DNA from: Moanibacter sp964542645
GTDB taxonomy: Bacteria > Verrucomicrobiota > Verrucomicrobiia > Opitutales > UBA2987
Assembly (NCBI GenBank): GCA_964542645.1
Contig: CAZIUG010000015.1
Location: 434,001 to 498,000, forward strand
Reading direction: 5' to 3'
DNA length: 64,000 nt
Made by a program: the position numbers and the translations under genes. How positions within the stretch are numbered: position 1 is the first letter of the stretch; every line of letters begins with the position of its first letter. Below the pieces are notes generated by a model that did not search any database, was not told the DNA's origin, and worked only from the letters and a program-made list of their open reading frames with translations. Shown piece by piece: positions 19,406-28,172 of this stretch.

Positions 19406-19789
19406 TACAGTTCAATGAGTGCGGAAATCGTCAGACCGTTTCCCACATTTACTCGGTAGCACTGGTCTAGATTGAGTAAACCGGCCTAACTAAAAAACCA
19501 CTACCTAAGGTCTAAGAGACCAAGAGGATCTATTGATGAAACCTGGGAGCAAATCAATGCTTATAACGACTAGAAAGTAAATCTTTGCCATAAGACGACT
19601 TAACTTCAAAATCACTAATAGGAGTTGAACGAAAGTCGGATTAACTAGCAACTAACAGTTCCATCGCTGTTAGTCGGAAAATACAATCTAAGGCGCAGTC
19701 TAATCTTGAAATCAAATTGTCGATGCAAATCTCGACAAATCCCACAACAGATGTTAGAAGGGAGAGGTCGCACAATAGCACCTAACAAT
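19406..19789. other. Intergenic, divergent ispE/ispD promoter region
   Basis: A 384 bp gap between divergently transcribed ispE and ispD. I see no RNA gene or repeat. In-frame codons upstream of the ispD ATG (from 19706) do not resemble IspD. Confidence 0.4.
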
Positions 19790-20569
19790 ATGTCCAACGC
19801 AGCCATACTTCTCGCAGCCGGTAAGGGGAAAAGGATGAAGGGAAAGATCAAAGATAAAATCTTTGCTCCGATCTCCGGAAAACCAGCATTTCTCCACTCA
19901 CTGGAAGCATTCAGCAAAAGTGGAAGCGTCGAACAAACCACCATTGTCTATCGTGATGATATTCAACGCCAGAGAATTGAAGAACACATATTGAATGCTA
20001 ATCTTCCCTTAAGGAATATTACCTGGTCGAAGGGCGGCAAGGAGCGACAAGATTCAGTCTACAACGGTTTACAATCTACTGACCACCGGATTGAATTTGT
20101 GTTCATTCACGACTGTGCCCGTCCTATGATCACTAGTAAATTAATTCGAGCCCTCGCTGATACGGCTGCACGGGATAGGGCCGTCTGCCTGGCACATCGC
20201 GCCACAGATACATGGAAGCATGTTGATCCGATTAGTGACGATCGTGATTCCTCTTGTGAAACATCTCAGGAGCATCGGAGATCACCTAACCAAATACCGA
20301 ACACTATTCGTTGTTTGCTCTCAGATCTCAACCGAAACTCACTTTGGGCTATGGAAACCCCTCAAGTATTTGATCGAAAACTGATTATTGAAGCCTATGA
20401 GCTGATTCGTAACCGAGGGCTAACAACGACTGATGACACCACTGCGTTTTCTTATCTAAACCGACCTATCACCCTCTTCGAGAATGAGTCTCCAAACCCT
20501 AAGTTGACAACAATAGACGACCTCGAGTACATCGAATTTCTGGTCGCAAAAAACCAAAATGCTGAGTAA
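19790..20569 (+). CDS. ispD: 2-C-methyl-D-erythritol 4-phosphate cytidylyltransferase
   Basis: IspD of 259 residues, which makes CDP-methylerythritol from MEP and CTP. The nucleotide-binding loop LLAAGKGKRMKG at residues 7-18 is followed by KIFAPISGKPAFLHSLEAF. HDCARP replaces the common HDAARP, and SLWAMETPQVF and TDDTTAF are the C-terminal active-site segments. An extra 25 or so residues (DDRDSSCETSQEHRRSPNQI) sit between the TDTWK and LNRNSLW strands, making it longer than usual. I chose the ATG at 19790 because the fold starts there; an upstream ATG at 19706 would add 28 basic residues. Confidence 0.9.
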   Translation: MSNAAILLAAGKGKRMKGKIKDKIFAPISGKPAFLHSLEAFSKSGSVEQTTIVYRDDIQRQRIEEHILNANLPLRNITWSKGGKERQDSVYNGLQSTDHRIEFVFIHDCARPMITSKLIRALADTAARDRAVCLAHRATDTWKHVDPISDDRDSSCETSQEHRRSPNQIPNTIRCLLSDLNRNSLWAMETPQVFDRKLIIEAYELIRNRGLTTTDDTTAFSYLNRPITLFENESPNPKLTTIDDLEYIEFLVAKNQNAE

Positions 20570-20836
20570 CGGAAGGAATAAAGGGGTTTTGGGGTGTCAC
20601 GCTTAGTTTCGAAAGCTCGTACAGACATCATGAATCGAATATGCCCGGTGCTATGTTTCTTCCATAATAACTTATTTATTGGATTACTCCAAAGTATTCT
20701 AATAATACTTAGATTTACTCGACTGGGAGTTCCGTCAGGGCACATTGAAATTGACCATGCACTCTGAAATCCGAAGTCTGAACCTAAGCATTGGTTTACT
20801 TACATATTGTAACTCGAGACTCGAAAACTCCTTACG

Positions 20837-21325
20837 GTGTCCCAGAATCTTCGCATAGGCCACGGCTACGACGTCCATTGCCTGATTGAAGGCCGGGATC
20901 TTATCCTAGGAGGGGTGACGATTCCTCACTCCAAAGGTCTAGACGGTCATTCCGATGCCGATTCCCTCACCCATGCTGTTGCCGATGCGATTCTCGGCGC
21001 TGCCTCACTTCCCGACATCGGGACCTACTTTTCCAATACCGATCCAGCGAATAAGGACATGGATTCACAAATAATTCTCCGTAATGCAAAATCGGAAGCC
21101 TGTATCCACGGTCTCCGAATTGTTAACATCGACTGCACTGTTATCGCACAAGAACCAAAAATTGCTTCTTATATCGGCCAGATGAAAATCATTCTCGGAA
21201 GGACGCTTGATATTCCCACAACCTGTATAGGGATTAAAGCAACCACTCATGAAGGACTCGGCAGCCTGGGAAGGGGTGCGGGAATTGCGGCGCACGCGGT
21301 AGTTTTGTTGACCGGACAGGAATGA
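20837..21325 (+). CDS. ispF: 2-C-methyl-D-erythritol 2,4-cyclodiphosphate synthase
   Basis: IspF of 162 residues, which cyclises CDP-methylerythritol 2-phosphate. Zinc ligands Asp12 and His14 are in GHGYDVH and His46 is in DSLTHAV. The DIGTYFSNTDP loop and the C-terminal ATTHEGLGSLGRGAGIAAHAV segment are complete. The start is GTG. It follows ispD by 267 bp on the same strand; the gap is large for a shared transcript. Confidence 0.94.
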   Translation: MSQNLRIGHGYDVHCLIEGRDLILGGVTIPHSKGLDGHSDADSLTHAVADAILGAASLPDIGTYFSNTDPANKDMDSQIILRNAKSEACIHGLRIVNIDCTVIAQEPKIASYIGQMKIILGRTLDIPTTCIGIKATTHEGLGSLGRGAGIAAHAVVLLTGQE

Positions 21326-21569
21326 GGGATAACCAGATCTGGGTTCTCAACTTACAATTTGCAGTTGAGATGACTGAACCGGGGGCACCTTGCTATCAAA
21401 ATTTCCCGTGGGATCTACAATTTCGCCTAACCTCAATTGCTCTTTTCTAGCACGCCTTTAAACCCCAAAGTCAACTAAGTTTGCGATCAGACTACAATGT
21501 AGGCGAACTCCTCGATAGAGAAAACCCTAACGATTGTCGGAAACTTAATTAATGCTCCAGAAACCGGAA

Positions 21570-21983
21570 CTAGGTCCCAAAGAATCGATTAATCTCAATC
21601 TTCGCATTTTCCCAACTATCGGAAGCATGGGCAATATTTCGCATTCTATCAGTACCGAAGTCTCCTCGGATACTACCTTTAGGAGCCACCGTTGAATCGG
21701 TTGGTCCAAGGAGTTCGCGAACTCTCTGGATCACATTTTTTCCCTCAAGGACCATTACGATAACAGGTCTGGAACTCATGAATCCAGTTATTTCGGGAAA
21801 AAATGGGAGATGCCTGATATGAGAATAGTGCTCACTGAGCAATTCCTCAGTGAGCAACATTACCTTGCAGTCGAGAATCGTGAAACCGTTCTCTTCAAAC
21901 CGGCTTAACACATCACCTACCCTTTTTTGCTCAACGCAATCCGGTTTGAAAATAATCAATGTCTTTTCCATATCCAATCCCAT
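21570..21983 (-). CDS. ndk: Nucleoside diphosphate kinase
   Basis: Ndk of 137 residues, which equalises NTP and dNTP pools by phospho-His transfer. The catalytic His119 lies in RNIAHASDS, and the conserved segments TLIIFKPDCV, GSIRGDFG and PTDSTVAPKGS are intact. The N-terminus is a few residues longer than usual (MGLD before MEKTLI); both ATGs, at 21983 and 21971, are possible, and GGAGA about 10 bp upstream favours the first. The gene lies downstream of clpC on the same strand but 381 bp away, separated by hairpins. Confidence 0.93.
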   Translation of the reverse strand: MGLDMEKTLIIFKPDCVEQKRVGDVLSRFEENGFTILDCKVMLLTEELLSEHYSHIRHLPFFPEITGFMSSRPVIVMVLEGKNVIQRVRELLGPTDSTVAPKGSIRGDFGTDRMRNIAHASDSWENAKIEINRFFGT

Positions 21984-22364
21984 TATTCAATGTTCTCCAA
22001 AATCTACAGTCTTCTAACCGTGTGTAGAGTCTACAAACCGACTGACAAGCCAATAGTCTGAAATTTAAACCCGATTGCTCTAATCACTCGGTTTAAATTT
22101 CAATCTTGGGAATTTTTCCCGATGTTCGGAGTTAGAAAATCCATACCTGGTCCGAACTAGTTGCCATATATTGCCTCCACTGCGACCTGTCGCAATCGAG
22201 TCGATAATTGCAATGGAAATCCATGCCCCATTCATCAGTCAAGGAATTCACTCTGATTCGCGATGAACTTAACCCCATATTTCATACCCTAGGCAAAAAA
22301 CTAGAGATCATAATTCCTTTTGCTCAAGAATCTCACCCAAGCAAAGAATATTCCAAACAGATTC
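21984..22364. other. Intergenic between clpC and ndk with two stem-loops
   Basis: A 381 bp gap. It holds a long inverted repeat at 22059-22102 and a smaller one at 22108-22120 (GGGAA-TTT-TTCCC). A 63-codon ORF at 22208-22399 on the plus strand is not credible. Confidence 0.5.
22059..22102 (-). terminator. Long inverted repeat, possible terminator or leader hairpin
   Basis: TGAAATTTAAACC and GGTTTAAATTTCA pair over 13 bp without mismatch; beyond a bulged C, a two-base extension and a small inner GATT/AATC stem can form. It lies 263 bp beyond the clpC stop and 76 bp before the ndk start, read on the minus strand. The stem is AT-rich and has no clean U-tract, so an intrinsic terminator is only one option; an operator for a dimeric regulator is the other. 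Confidence 0.4.
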
Positions 22365-24854
22365 CTACTGCTTCACCGAAGCAGGCTGCTTCTGATTGAA
22401 GGTAAGTTGGTCGTCTCCCGCCCCAACCGCGATCAGTTCACCCCTCTTTAATTCAGACCTCAGAATCGCTTCCGCAAGAGGATCCTCTAAATGCCTCTCA
22501 ACAGCACGGCGCAGCGGGCGCGCACCATATTTTTCATCGTATCCCTTTTCGATAAGAAAGCTCTTCGCTTCCTCTGAAATTTCAATCTCTATATCCTGCT
22601 CCTTCAAACGCTCTGAGACTTTGTTGAGTTCGAGTTCAACAATAACAAAGAGATTGTCCCTCGTCAAAGACGGGAATACAACGAGCTCATTTATCCGGTT
22701 GAGAAACTCTGGTTTGAAAATCCGGTTCGTCTCCTCAAGGATTTTCTCTTTTGTCTTCTCGAAATTACCGTGCGCATCTTCTTTCGATTCAAACCCAAGA
22801 CTACTCGATTTGTGTAGGATTCGAGCTCCCACATTGGAAGTCATAATGAGGATTGTGTTACGAAAATCAACAGTGCGTCCAAGGCTATCCGTCAGCCGAC
22901 CATCCTCTAATACCTGAAGAAGTAATTGAACCACATCAGGATGTGCTTTCTCAATCTCGTCAAACAGGACCACACAATAAGGCTTCCGTCGCACCGTCTC
23001 GGTAAGTTGGCCACCTTCTTCATAGCCAACGTAACCGGGGGGAGATCCAATTAGACGAGAAACCGTGAACTTCTCCATGTACTCAGACATGTCGAGTTGC
23101 ACAATGGAATCTTGATCGCCAAAAATCTTCTCTGCCAGGATTTTTGCCAAATGGGACTTGCCCACCCCTGTCGGTCCTAAAAACATAAAAGATCCGATGG
23201 GCCGTCGGGGATCCTTTAAATCCGCCCTTGAACGCCTTAAGGCCTTCGCAATTACTGCTGTAGCCTCGTTCTGACCAACCACTTCAGTCTGGAGTTCTTC
23301 CTCCAACTTAAGCAATTTCTCAGTCTCCTTCTGTTCCAGACGAGTGAGTGGAATTCCAGTCCAACTGGAGACAATTTGATACATCTCGTCTTCATCCACT
23401 GTCACCTTGGTTTCCTCGCGATTCCGCTTCCAATCTTCGAGGATCTCTTCCCTCCTGCCCTGCAGCTGTTTTTCCTGATCCCGAAATTTTGCTGCCTCCT
23501 CAAAATGTTGCTTGCTAATCGCCTCCTCCTTTCTGGAACAGACTCCATCAATTTCCCGAGCCAGGTTTTCTACTTCCGGTGGACGGTTCAGGGAATCAAT
23601 GCGAGCGCGAGCCCCGGATTCATCTAGAACGTCAATCGCCTTATCCGGCAAGTACCGACCAGTAATGTAACGGTCAGAGAATTTAGCAGCCGCCTCGAGA
23701 GCCGCATCCGTATAAATAACTTTGTGGTGATCCTCATACTTGTGACGGATTCCATGTAGGATTTTGATCGTGTCTTCCACTGAAGGAGCTTCCACTATTA
23801 CACTCTGAAACCTCCGATCCAATGCACTATCTTTCTCAATGTACTTTCTGTATTCTGAAAGGGTTGTTGCACCTACACACTGTAACTCACCACGGGAAAG
23901 AGCTGGCTTGAAGATGTTGGAAGCATCCATCGCTCCTTCCGCTGCTCCAGCTCCCACGATCGTGTGCAGTTCATCGATAAAAATTATGACATTCTTGGCC
24001 CGCCGAATTTCATCCATAACCGCCTTAATGCGCTCTTCAAACTGCCCGCGGTACTTTGTTCCAGCCACCATAAGTGCGAGATCCAAGGTAATGACTCGCT
24101 TGTCTGCCAATATTTCCGGGACAATGCCAGATCCAATCTCCTGAGCAAGCCCCTCAACAATTGCGGTTTTACCCACCCCTGCCTCGCCAATTAAAACTGG
24201 ATTATTCTTTGTCCGACGGCAAAGTATCTGAACAACTCGACGAATCTCTTCCTTACGTCCAATCACTGGATCCAGTTCGTTGTTTCGTGCAAGTTCGGTC
24301 AAATCCCTACCAAAGGCCTTAAGAGCCGGCATCTTTAACTCTTTTTTCTCTTCTGACCCCATACCGGAAGCCGAAGAGACAGCTTCTTCGCCTTCATTCA
24401 CAAAATTTGGATCAAGCTCGCTCAAAACCTCGTTCCGACAGCGTTCAATATCAACGTCCAGACTCTGCAATACCCTCGCCGCAACACCTTCTCCTTCCCT
24501 CAGTAAGCCTAGAAGAATATGCTCCGTTCCAACATAGCTGTGATTCAGTGCCCTAGCTTCTTTCCCTGACAAAGCCAGCACTTTCTTCACTCTTGGTGTA
24601 TAGGGAATATTTCCTGTTGGCTTGGATTCTGGGCCCGTACCCACCTGTTTTTCCACCGCTGTTCTAACAGTTTCCAGATCGAGACCCATTTTCTGCAGCA
24701 CATTAACAGCAACGCCCTGGCCCAGGTTAATGAGTCCTAGAAGCAAATGTTCCGTCCCAACGTAATTGTGATGGAAACGATCGGCCTCTTTACGGGCCAA
24801 CGCCAACACTTGTTGAGCTCGCGGAGTGAAATTATTCATTGGTTCCATCGCCAT
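22365..24854 (-). CDS. clpC: ATP-dependent Clp protease ATP-binding subunit ClpC
   Basis: An AAA+ unfoldase of 829 residues that feeds ClpP. Two Clp-N repeats (about residues 5-145) are followed by AAA domain 1 with GEAGVGKT (223-230), a UVR/coiled-coil middle region (about 435-475, KQHFEEAAKFRDQEKQL), AAA domain 2 with GPTGVGKS (about 560-567), and the D2-small domain. The short middle domain with a UVR motif marks ClpC and not ClpB. An LGF tripeptide (SSSLGFES) sits where ClpP-docking loops occur. GGAGAGG precedes the ATG. It is the last gene of the mcsA-mcsB-clpC operon, 29 bp after mcsB. Confidence 0.94.
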   Translation of the reverse strand: MAMEPMNNFTPRAQQVLALARKEADRFHHNYVGTEHLLLGLINLGQGVAVNVLQKMGLDLETVRTAVEKQVGTGPESKPTGNIPYTPRVKKVLALSGKEARALNHSYVGTEHILLGLLREGEGVAARVLQSLDVDIERCRNEVLSELDPNFVNEGEEAVSSASGMGSEEKKELKMPALKAFGRDLTELARNNELDPVIGRKEEIRRVVQILCRRTKNNPVLIGEAGVGKTAIVEGLAQEIGSGIVPEILADKRVITLDLALMVAGTKYRGQFEERIKAVMDEIRRAKNVIIFIDELHTIVGAGAAEGAMDASNIFKPALSRGELQCVGATTLSEYRKYIEKDSALDRRFQSVIVEAPSVEDTIKILHGIRHKYEDHHKVIYTDAALEAAAKFSDRYITGRYLPDKAIDVLDESGARARIDSLNRPPEVENLAREIDGVCSRKEEAISKQHFEEAAKFRDQEKQLQGRREEILEDWKRNREETKVTVDEDEMYQIVSSWTGIPLTRLEQKETEKLLKLEEELQTEVVGQNEATAVIAKALRRSRADLKDPRRPIGSFMFLGPTGVGKSHLAKILAEKIFGDQDSIVQLDMSEYMEKFTVSRLIGSPPGYVGYEEGGQLTETVRRKPYCVVLFDEIEKAHPDVVQLLLQVLEDGRLTDSLGRTVDFRNTILIMTSNVGARILHKSSSLGFESKEDAHGNFEKTKEKILEETNRIFKPEFLNRINELVVFPSLTRDNLFVIVELELNKVSERLKEQDIEIEISEEAKSFLIEKGYDEKYGARPLRRAVERHLEDPLAEAILRSELKRGELIAVGAGDDQLTFNQKQPASVKQ

Positions 24855-24883
24855 CGCACACCACCTCTCCAGAATTAGCAGGA

Positions 24884-25972
24884 TTATAGCATCTTGTGAG
24901 CATTGTCAAAGTCAAGAAGTGTTAAATCGGAAAATTGTTCCCGTACCAAGGTAGATCGAAATACATCGCGCTCATCGGGCTCAATAATCCGCTTGGCTTG
25001 GTACTGAATATGTCCAGGTTGCGATACAATTAGGAGCCTATCGATTACCTGGCGCCATTCCTCGCCAACCACATTTAAATCAACCGCAAACCGAAGCAGT
25101 GAAAGAAGTTTTAAGGCCTCAGTAGAACTCAAAACTCGACCAAATTTGAGAATTCCGTAGGCACGCCCTATCTTATCAAAAACCTTCGAAGCATCAGTCT
25201 TTAACAACTTTTGCCTCGCATTATTCTCCTGCTCAATAATCGAGGAAAGCACGTTAGTGAGTCGTTTAATTATCTCTCCCTCGCTCTCCCCAAGAGTCTG
25301 TTGATTAGATATCTGGAATATACTTCCTGCCGCCTCCGAACCTTCCCCTGATTGACCTCTTACCGCTATGCCCAATTGGTTCACAGCCCTAACCACTTTC
25401 TCCATTTGATTACCAAAAGTTAGGGCTGGGAGATGCATCATTGCCGAAGCTCTCAAACCGGTCCCCACATTGGTTGGACAAGCTGTCAGGTACCCGAGAT
25501 CGGAAGAAAAGGCATAGTTCAGATTCTCTTCTATAGAACTATCGAGAGCATTTATTGTCCGCCAAATTCTCTTGAAATTGAAGCCAGACCGTACCTGTTG
25601 AATGCGCAAATGATCCTCCTCGTTAACCATTATGGAATACGACTGATCTTTGCTGATAAAAACCCCTGCATTCTCTTTGGAACTCATTAATTCGCGACTA
25701 ATAAGGTGCCGTTCCATCAGTATTTGCTTCTCTAGATCATCAAGCTCATCGATCGTAAACCGTGTACCTCTCTTCATCTGCGACAACCCTTCGATGGCAT
25801 CAAAACAGTAGGTCAAAATTTCACGGCGGTGGGACTCTTTGGCCCACCCGGGAAAAGGATAGCTTTCGAGATTGCGCGCCAGGCGCACTCGAGAACTCAA
25901 CACCACCGGGCAATTCGACTTGGCCCCGTGAGTTAGCTCAGCTTTTGCCTTTAGAATGGGTTCAACTCGCAT
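24884..25972 (-). CDS. mcsB: Protein-arginine kinase McsB
   Basis: A guanido-kinase-like protein of 362 residues that phosphorylates arginines on proteins and so marks them for ClpCP in Firmicutes. The ATP-binding segment SSRVRLARN is at 26-34, and the loop with the conserved Cys is CPTNVGTGLRAS (about 162-173). The protein has the C-terminal extension of McsB rather than the shorter creatine-kinase end. It begins 3 bp after the mcsA stop and is followed by clpC, so the adaptor, kinase and unfoldase are made together. The Firmicute repressor gene ctsR is not next to it. Confidence 0.93.
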   Translation of the reverse strand: MRVEPILKAKAELTHGAKSNCPVVLSSRVRLARNLESYPFPGWAKESHRREILTYCFDAIEGLSQMKRGTRFTIDELDDLEKQILMERHLISRELMSSKENAGVFISKDQSYSIMVNEEDHLRIQQVRSGFNFKRIWRTINALDSSIEENLNYAFSSDLGYLTACPTNVGTGLRASAMMHLPALTFGNQMEKVVRAVNQLGIAVRGQSGEGSEAAGSIFQISNQQTLGESEGEIIKRLTNVLSSIIEQENNARQKLLKTDASKVFDKIGRAYGILKFGRVLSSTEALKLLSLLRFAVDLNVVGEEWRQVIDRLLIVSQPGHIQYQAKRIIEPDERDVFRSTLVREQFSDLTLLDFDNAHKML

Positions 25973-25975
25973 TGT

Positions 25976-26488
25976 TCAAGTCTCAGCTCTCTGGGAAGTC
26001 GATTCCCTAAGATGATGAAGTTTATCCCGGATCTCAGCTGCATCTTCGTATCGCTCTTCCTCTACAGCTGTTTTCAGACTCATCTCTAGATCAACAAGAC
26101 CCTTATTCCTAGAAACCCTTTCAATGGCCCGCCGAGGCACTTTTCCGCGATGGACATCCCCTTTGTGCATATTATCAAGCATGGGAACGATTAAATCTCC
26201 CAAATGAGCGTAGCAATCAGGACATCCAAGACGCCCATGCTTCTTAAAATCGCTCGGCGAAAGACCACATGTCTCACAAAGCGGACCCTCTTGCTCACCC
26301 TTATTTTCCGTAACCAAGCCGGATTTTGAGAAGAGATCCTCAAGAGAAAACCCCTCAGGATCAGTTACCCCCTTATCTCGAGCACAATCCTCACAAAGAT
26401 GCACTTTGTGAATCTTATTACTTATAATTTGTGTCAGGTGCACCGTCGCGGACCTGTCGCAAATCTGACACTGTAAGGACTCTCCCAT
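25976..26488 (-). CDS. mcsA: McsA, activator of McsB kinase, zinc and UVR protein
   Basis: A 170-residue protein with four CxxC pairs (Cys7/10, 32/35, 71/74, 89/92) forming two zinc sites, and a C-terminal UVR motif (about 131-163, LKTAVEEERYEDAAEIRDKL). McsA binds and activates McsB and helps it engage ClpC. The layout matches known McsA closely. It is the first gene of the operon. The 391 bp upstream of it should hold the heat- or stress-responsive promoter, but no CtsR-type operator is obvious to me. Confidence 0.92.
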   Translation of the reverse strand: MGESLQCQICDRSATVHLTQIISNKIHKVHLCEDCARDKGVTDPEGFSLEDLFSKSGLVTENKGEQEGPLCETCGLSPSDFKKHGRLGCPDCYAHLGDLIVPMLDNMHKGDVHRGKVPRRAIERVSRNKGLVDLEMSLKTAVEEERYEDAAEIRDKLHHLRESTSQRAET

Positions 26489-26879
26489 GATATAGAGAAT
26501 AAATCAACTTCGGCTCTCTGATAAAGCCAATAATAAAATTGAGAATTCAGTCGTTTTGCTCATCTCCCTTAGCCCTATCTTAGCAAATCATATGCCAATA
26601 TTCTAAGTGATTTGATTACCGAAAGTGAAATCAAGCTAACCATCACAATCCTCCGTCTCCTATCTAACAACAGACCATACAGCAAAACTGAACCTCCACG
26701 GTTGGCAGCACTTAAATAAGACAGGTGAGAATGAATTATCAATGGAGATTCATTCCGAAAGACCCTATTCTTGTGAGAATCCACCAGCAAGTGTCCCTCC
26801 CTTTCGAAATACTCGATCTCCGTGGGCTACTATTCTTATAGCGGGCACTCTTCGACTAGATCGTACGCATCCAGAGTTC
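26489..26879. other. Intergenic upstream of mcsA
   Basis: A 391 bp gap between the ilvE-like gene and mcsA, both on the minus strand. A 71-codon ORF on the minus strand at 26575-26790 has no recognisable features and is not called. No RNA gene is seen. Confidence 0.4.
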
Positions 26880-27746
26880 CTAGAGAATCGTTCCTTCTAG
26901 GGAGAGCTTTTCTTGAAACGCACTCATAAGTTGCTGGGTAAGAGTACCCGGACGTCCACTACCAATCTTCCTTCCATCGATTTCAGTGACTGGGATGATT
27001 TCGGCAGCAGTTCCTGTCAAAAAACACTCATCTGCAATCCAAAGGTCATATCGAGTCATTTCAATCTCGGTAAGAGCCAATCCCTTCTCCTGTGCGATTG
27101 CGAATGTGACATCTCTTGTAATTCCTTTAAGGGCTCCTGAACTGGTCGGCGGCGTGAAAATACCCCCTCCCCTCACTATGTAGATGTTATCCCCGGTACA
27201 CTCAGCTACGTATCCTTGATCATTCAACATGAGGGCTTCCATATAGCCCTGGTTTATTGCTTCTAGCTTTGCCAGGATGTTGTTGAGGTAATTGAGTGAC
27301 TTGATCATTGGAGGCAGAGCGGCCGGATTTACCCTGCGTGTCGGCACGGTAATGATCTTCAAACCCTCTGTGTAATAATCTTCTGGATAGAGCTGAATCG
27401 TTCCTGCAATGACGATCAGCTGTGGATCTTCGCAGACCTTTGGGTTTAAACCGAGAGTTCCCCGACCCCGTGTAGCGCAAAGACGGACGTAACCGTCTAT
27501 AATATTGTTAGCTCGGCAGGTTTCACAGACTGCATCGGAGATCTCCCTCCGCGACCAAGGCATATCGAACATTATTGCCTTCGCCGAATACTCTAACCGT
27601 TCCAAGTGCTCCTCCAGCTTAAAAACACACTTATTATAGACTCGTATTCCCTCGAATATCCCATCCCCGTACAGAAATCCATGATCGAAAACCGAAATTT
27701 TCGCATCTGCTTCTTCAACTAATTCACCTGTAATATAGATTTTCAT
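26880..27746 (-). CDS. ilvE: Branched-chain-amino-acid aminotransferase (class IV PLP enzyme)
   Basis: A fold-type IV aminotransferase of 288 residues. The N-terminal FDHGFLYGDGIFEGIRVYN and RLCATRGRGTLGLNP are characteristic. The PLP Lys is K149 in MIKSLNYLNN, and the Glu in VAECTGDNIYIV (about 183) follows. Substitution at the RxxR-type sites could shift specificity toward D-amino acids or aminodeoxychorismate, but the overall pattern is that of IlvE, which makes Leu, Ile and Val from keto acids. The ATG is preceded by GAGGGA. It is monocistronic or weakly linked to mcsA, 391 bp away. Confidence 0.85.
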   Translation of the reverse strand: MKIYITGELVEEADAKISVFDHGFLYGDGIFEGIRVYNKCVFKLEEHLERLEYSAKAIMFDMPWSRREISDAVCETCRANNIIDGYVRLCATRGRGTLGLNPKVCEDPQLIVIAGTIQLYPEDYYTEGLKIITVPTRRVNPAALPPMIKSLNYLNNILAKLEAINQGYMEALMLNDQGYVAECTGDNIYIVRGGGIFTPPTSSGALKGITRDVTFAIAQEKGLALTEIEMTRYDLWIADECFLTGTAAEIIPVTEIDGRKIGSGRPGTLTQQLMSAFQEKLSLEGTIL

Positions 27747-28172
27747 CGATTTTCCCTCGAAGAAATAAAAAACCTCAAGGCATTACTCGCATTTGAACTA
27801 GTGAATGGTTCAGAAATCGAAAGGAATCGTCAATCGCGAATCGAGCAGTTAAGGTTCCGTAGTTCGCAGTTTAGTCACCACCATATACTTCAGACTTTGA
27901 AAAGCCACGGTATTTTGCCAGCCTAACGGCTCACAAATGTAGGCAAGAAGTTAGGGCATTTAAGTCCCAATGAGTGGGGTGCCCATATATTACCCAAGCG
28001 GAATACCTGTCCGACAATTCCCTCTACGTAAATTTCCCCCGTATTGGTTGACATACGTACCGTTCTAGAGATGCATTAGGTTTTTCCTGAAATAAAGTCT
28101 ATATTGTACAAATCTTACCCCTTCGTCCCTCTAGTTTGGGCGTTAAACCAACTGAGACCTGAAACTTAAATT
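27747..28172. other. Intergenic, divergent, with a two-tier stem-loop
   Basis: A 426 bp gap between the divergent ilvE-like and Gfo/Idh/MocA genes. At 27954-27984, GGGCA pairs with TGCCC, enclosing CCCA pairing with TGGG around a five-base loop. I do not recognise a known riboswitch or leader peptide. Confidence 0.35.

Noticed and set aside
22208..22399. 63-codon ORF between ndk and clpC
   Set aside because: Overlaps the clpC 3' end, no features of a protein family and no ribosome-binding site.
22396..22917. 173-codon plus-strand ORF
   Set aside because: Antisense shadow of clpC with Ser/Arg-rich low-quality composition.
26575..26790. 71-codon minus-strand ORF upstream of mcsA
   Set aside because: No start signal, no family likeness, and composition unlike the neighbouring genes.
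27954..27984. Riboswitch or small RNA upstream of the Gfo/Idh/MocA gene
   Set aside because: Only a short two-tier hairpin; no known aptamer pattern could be recognised.
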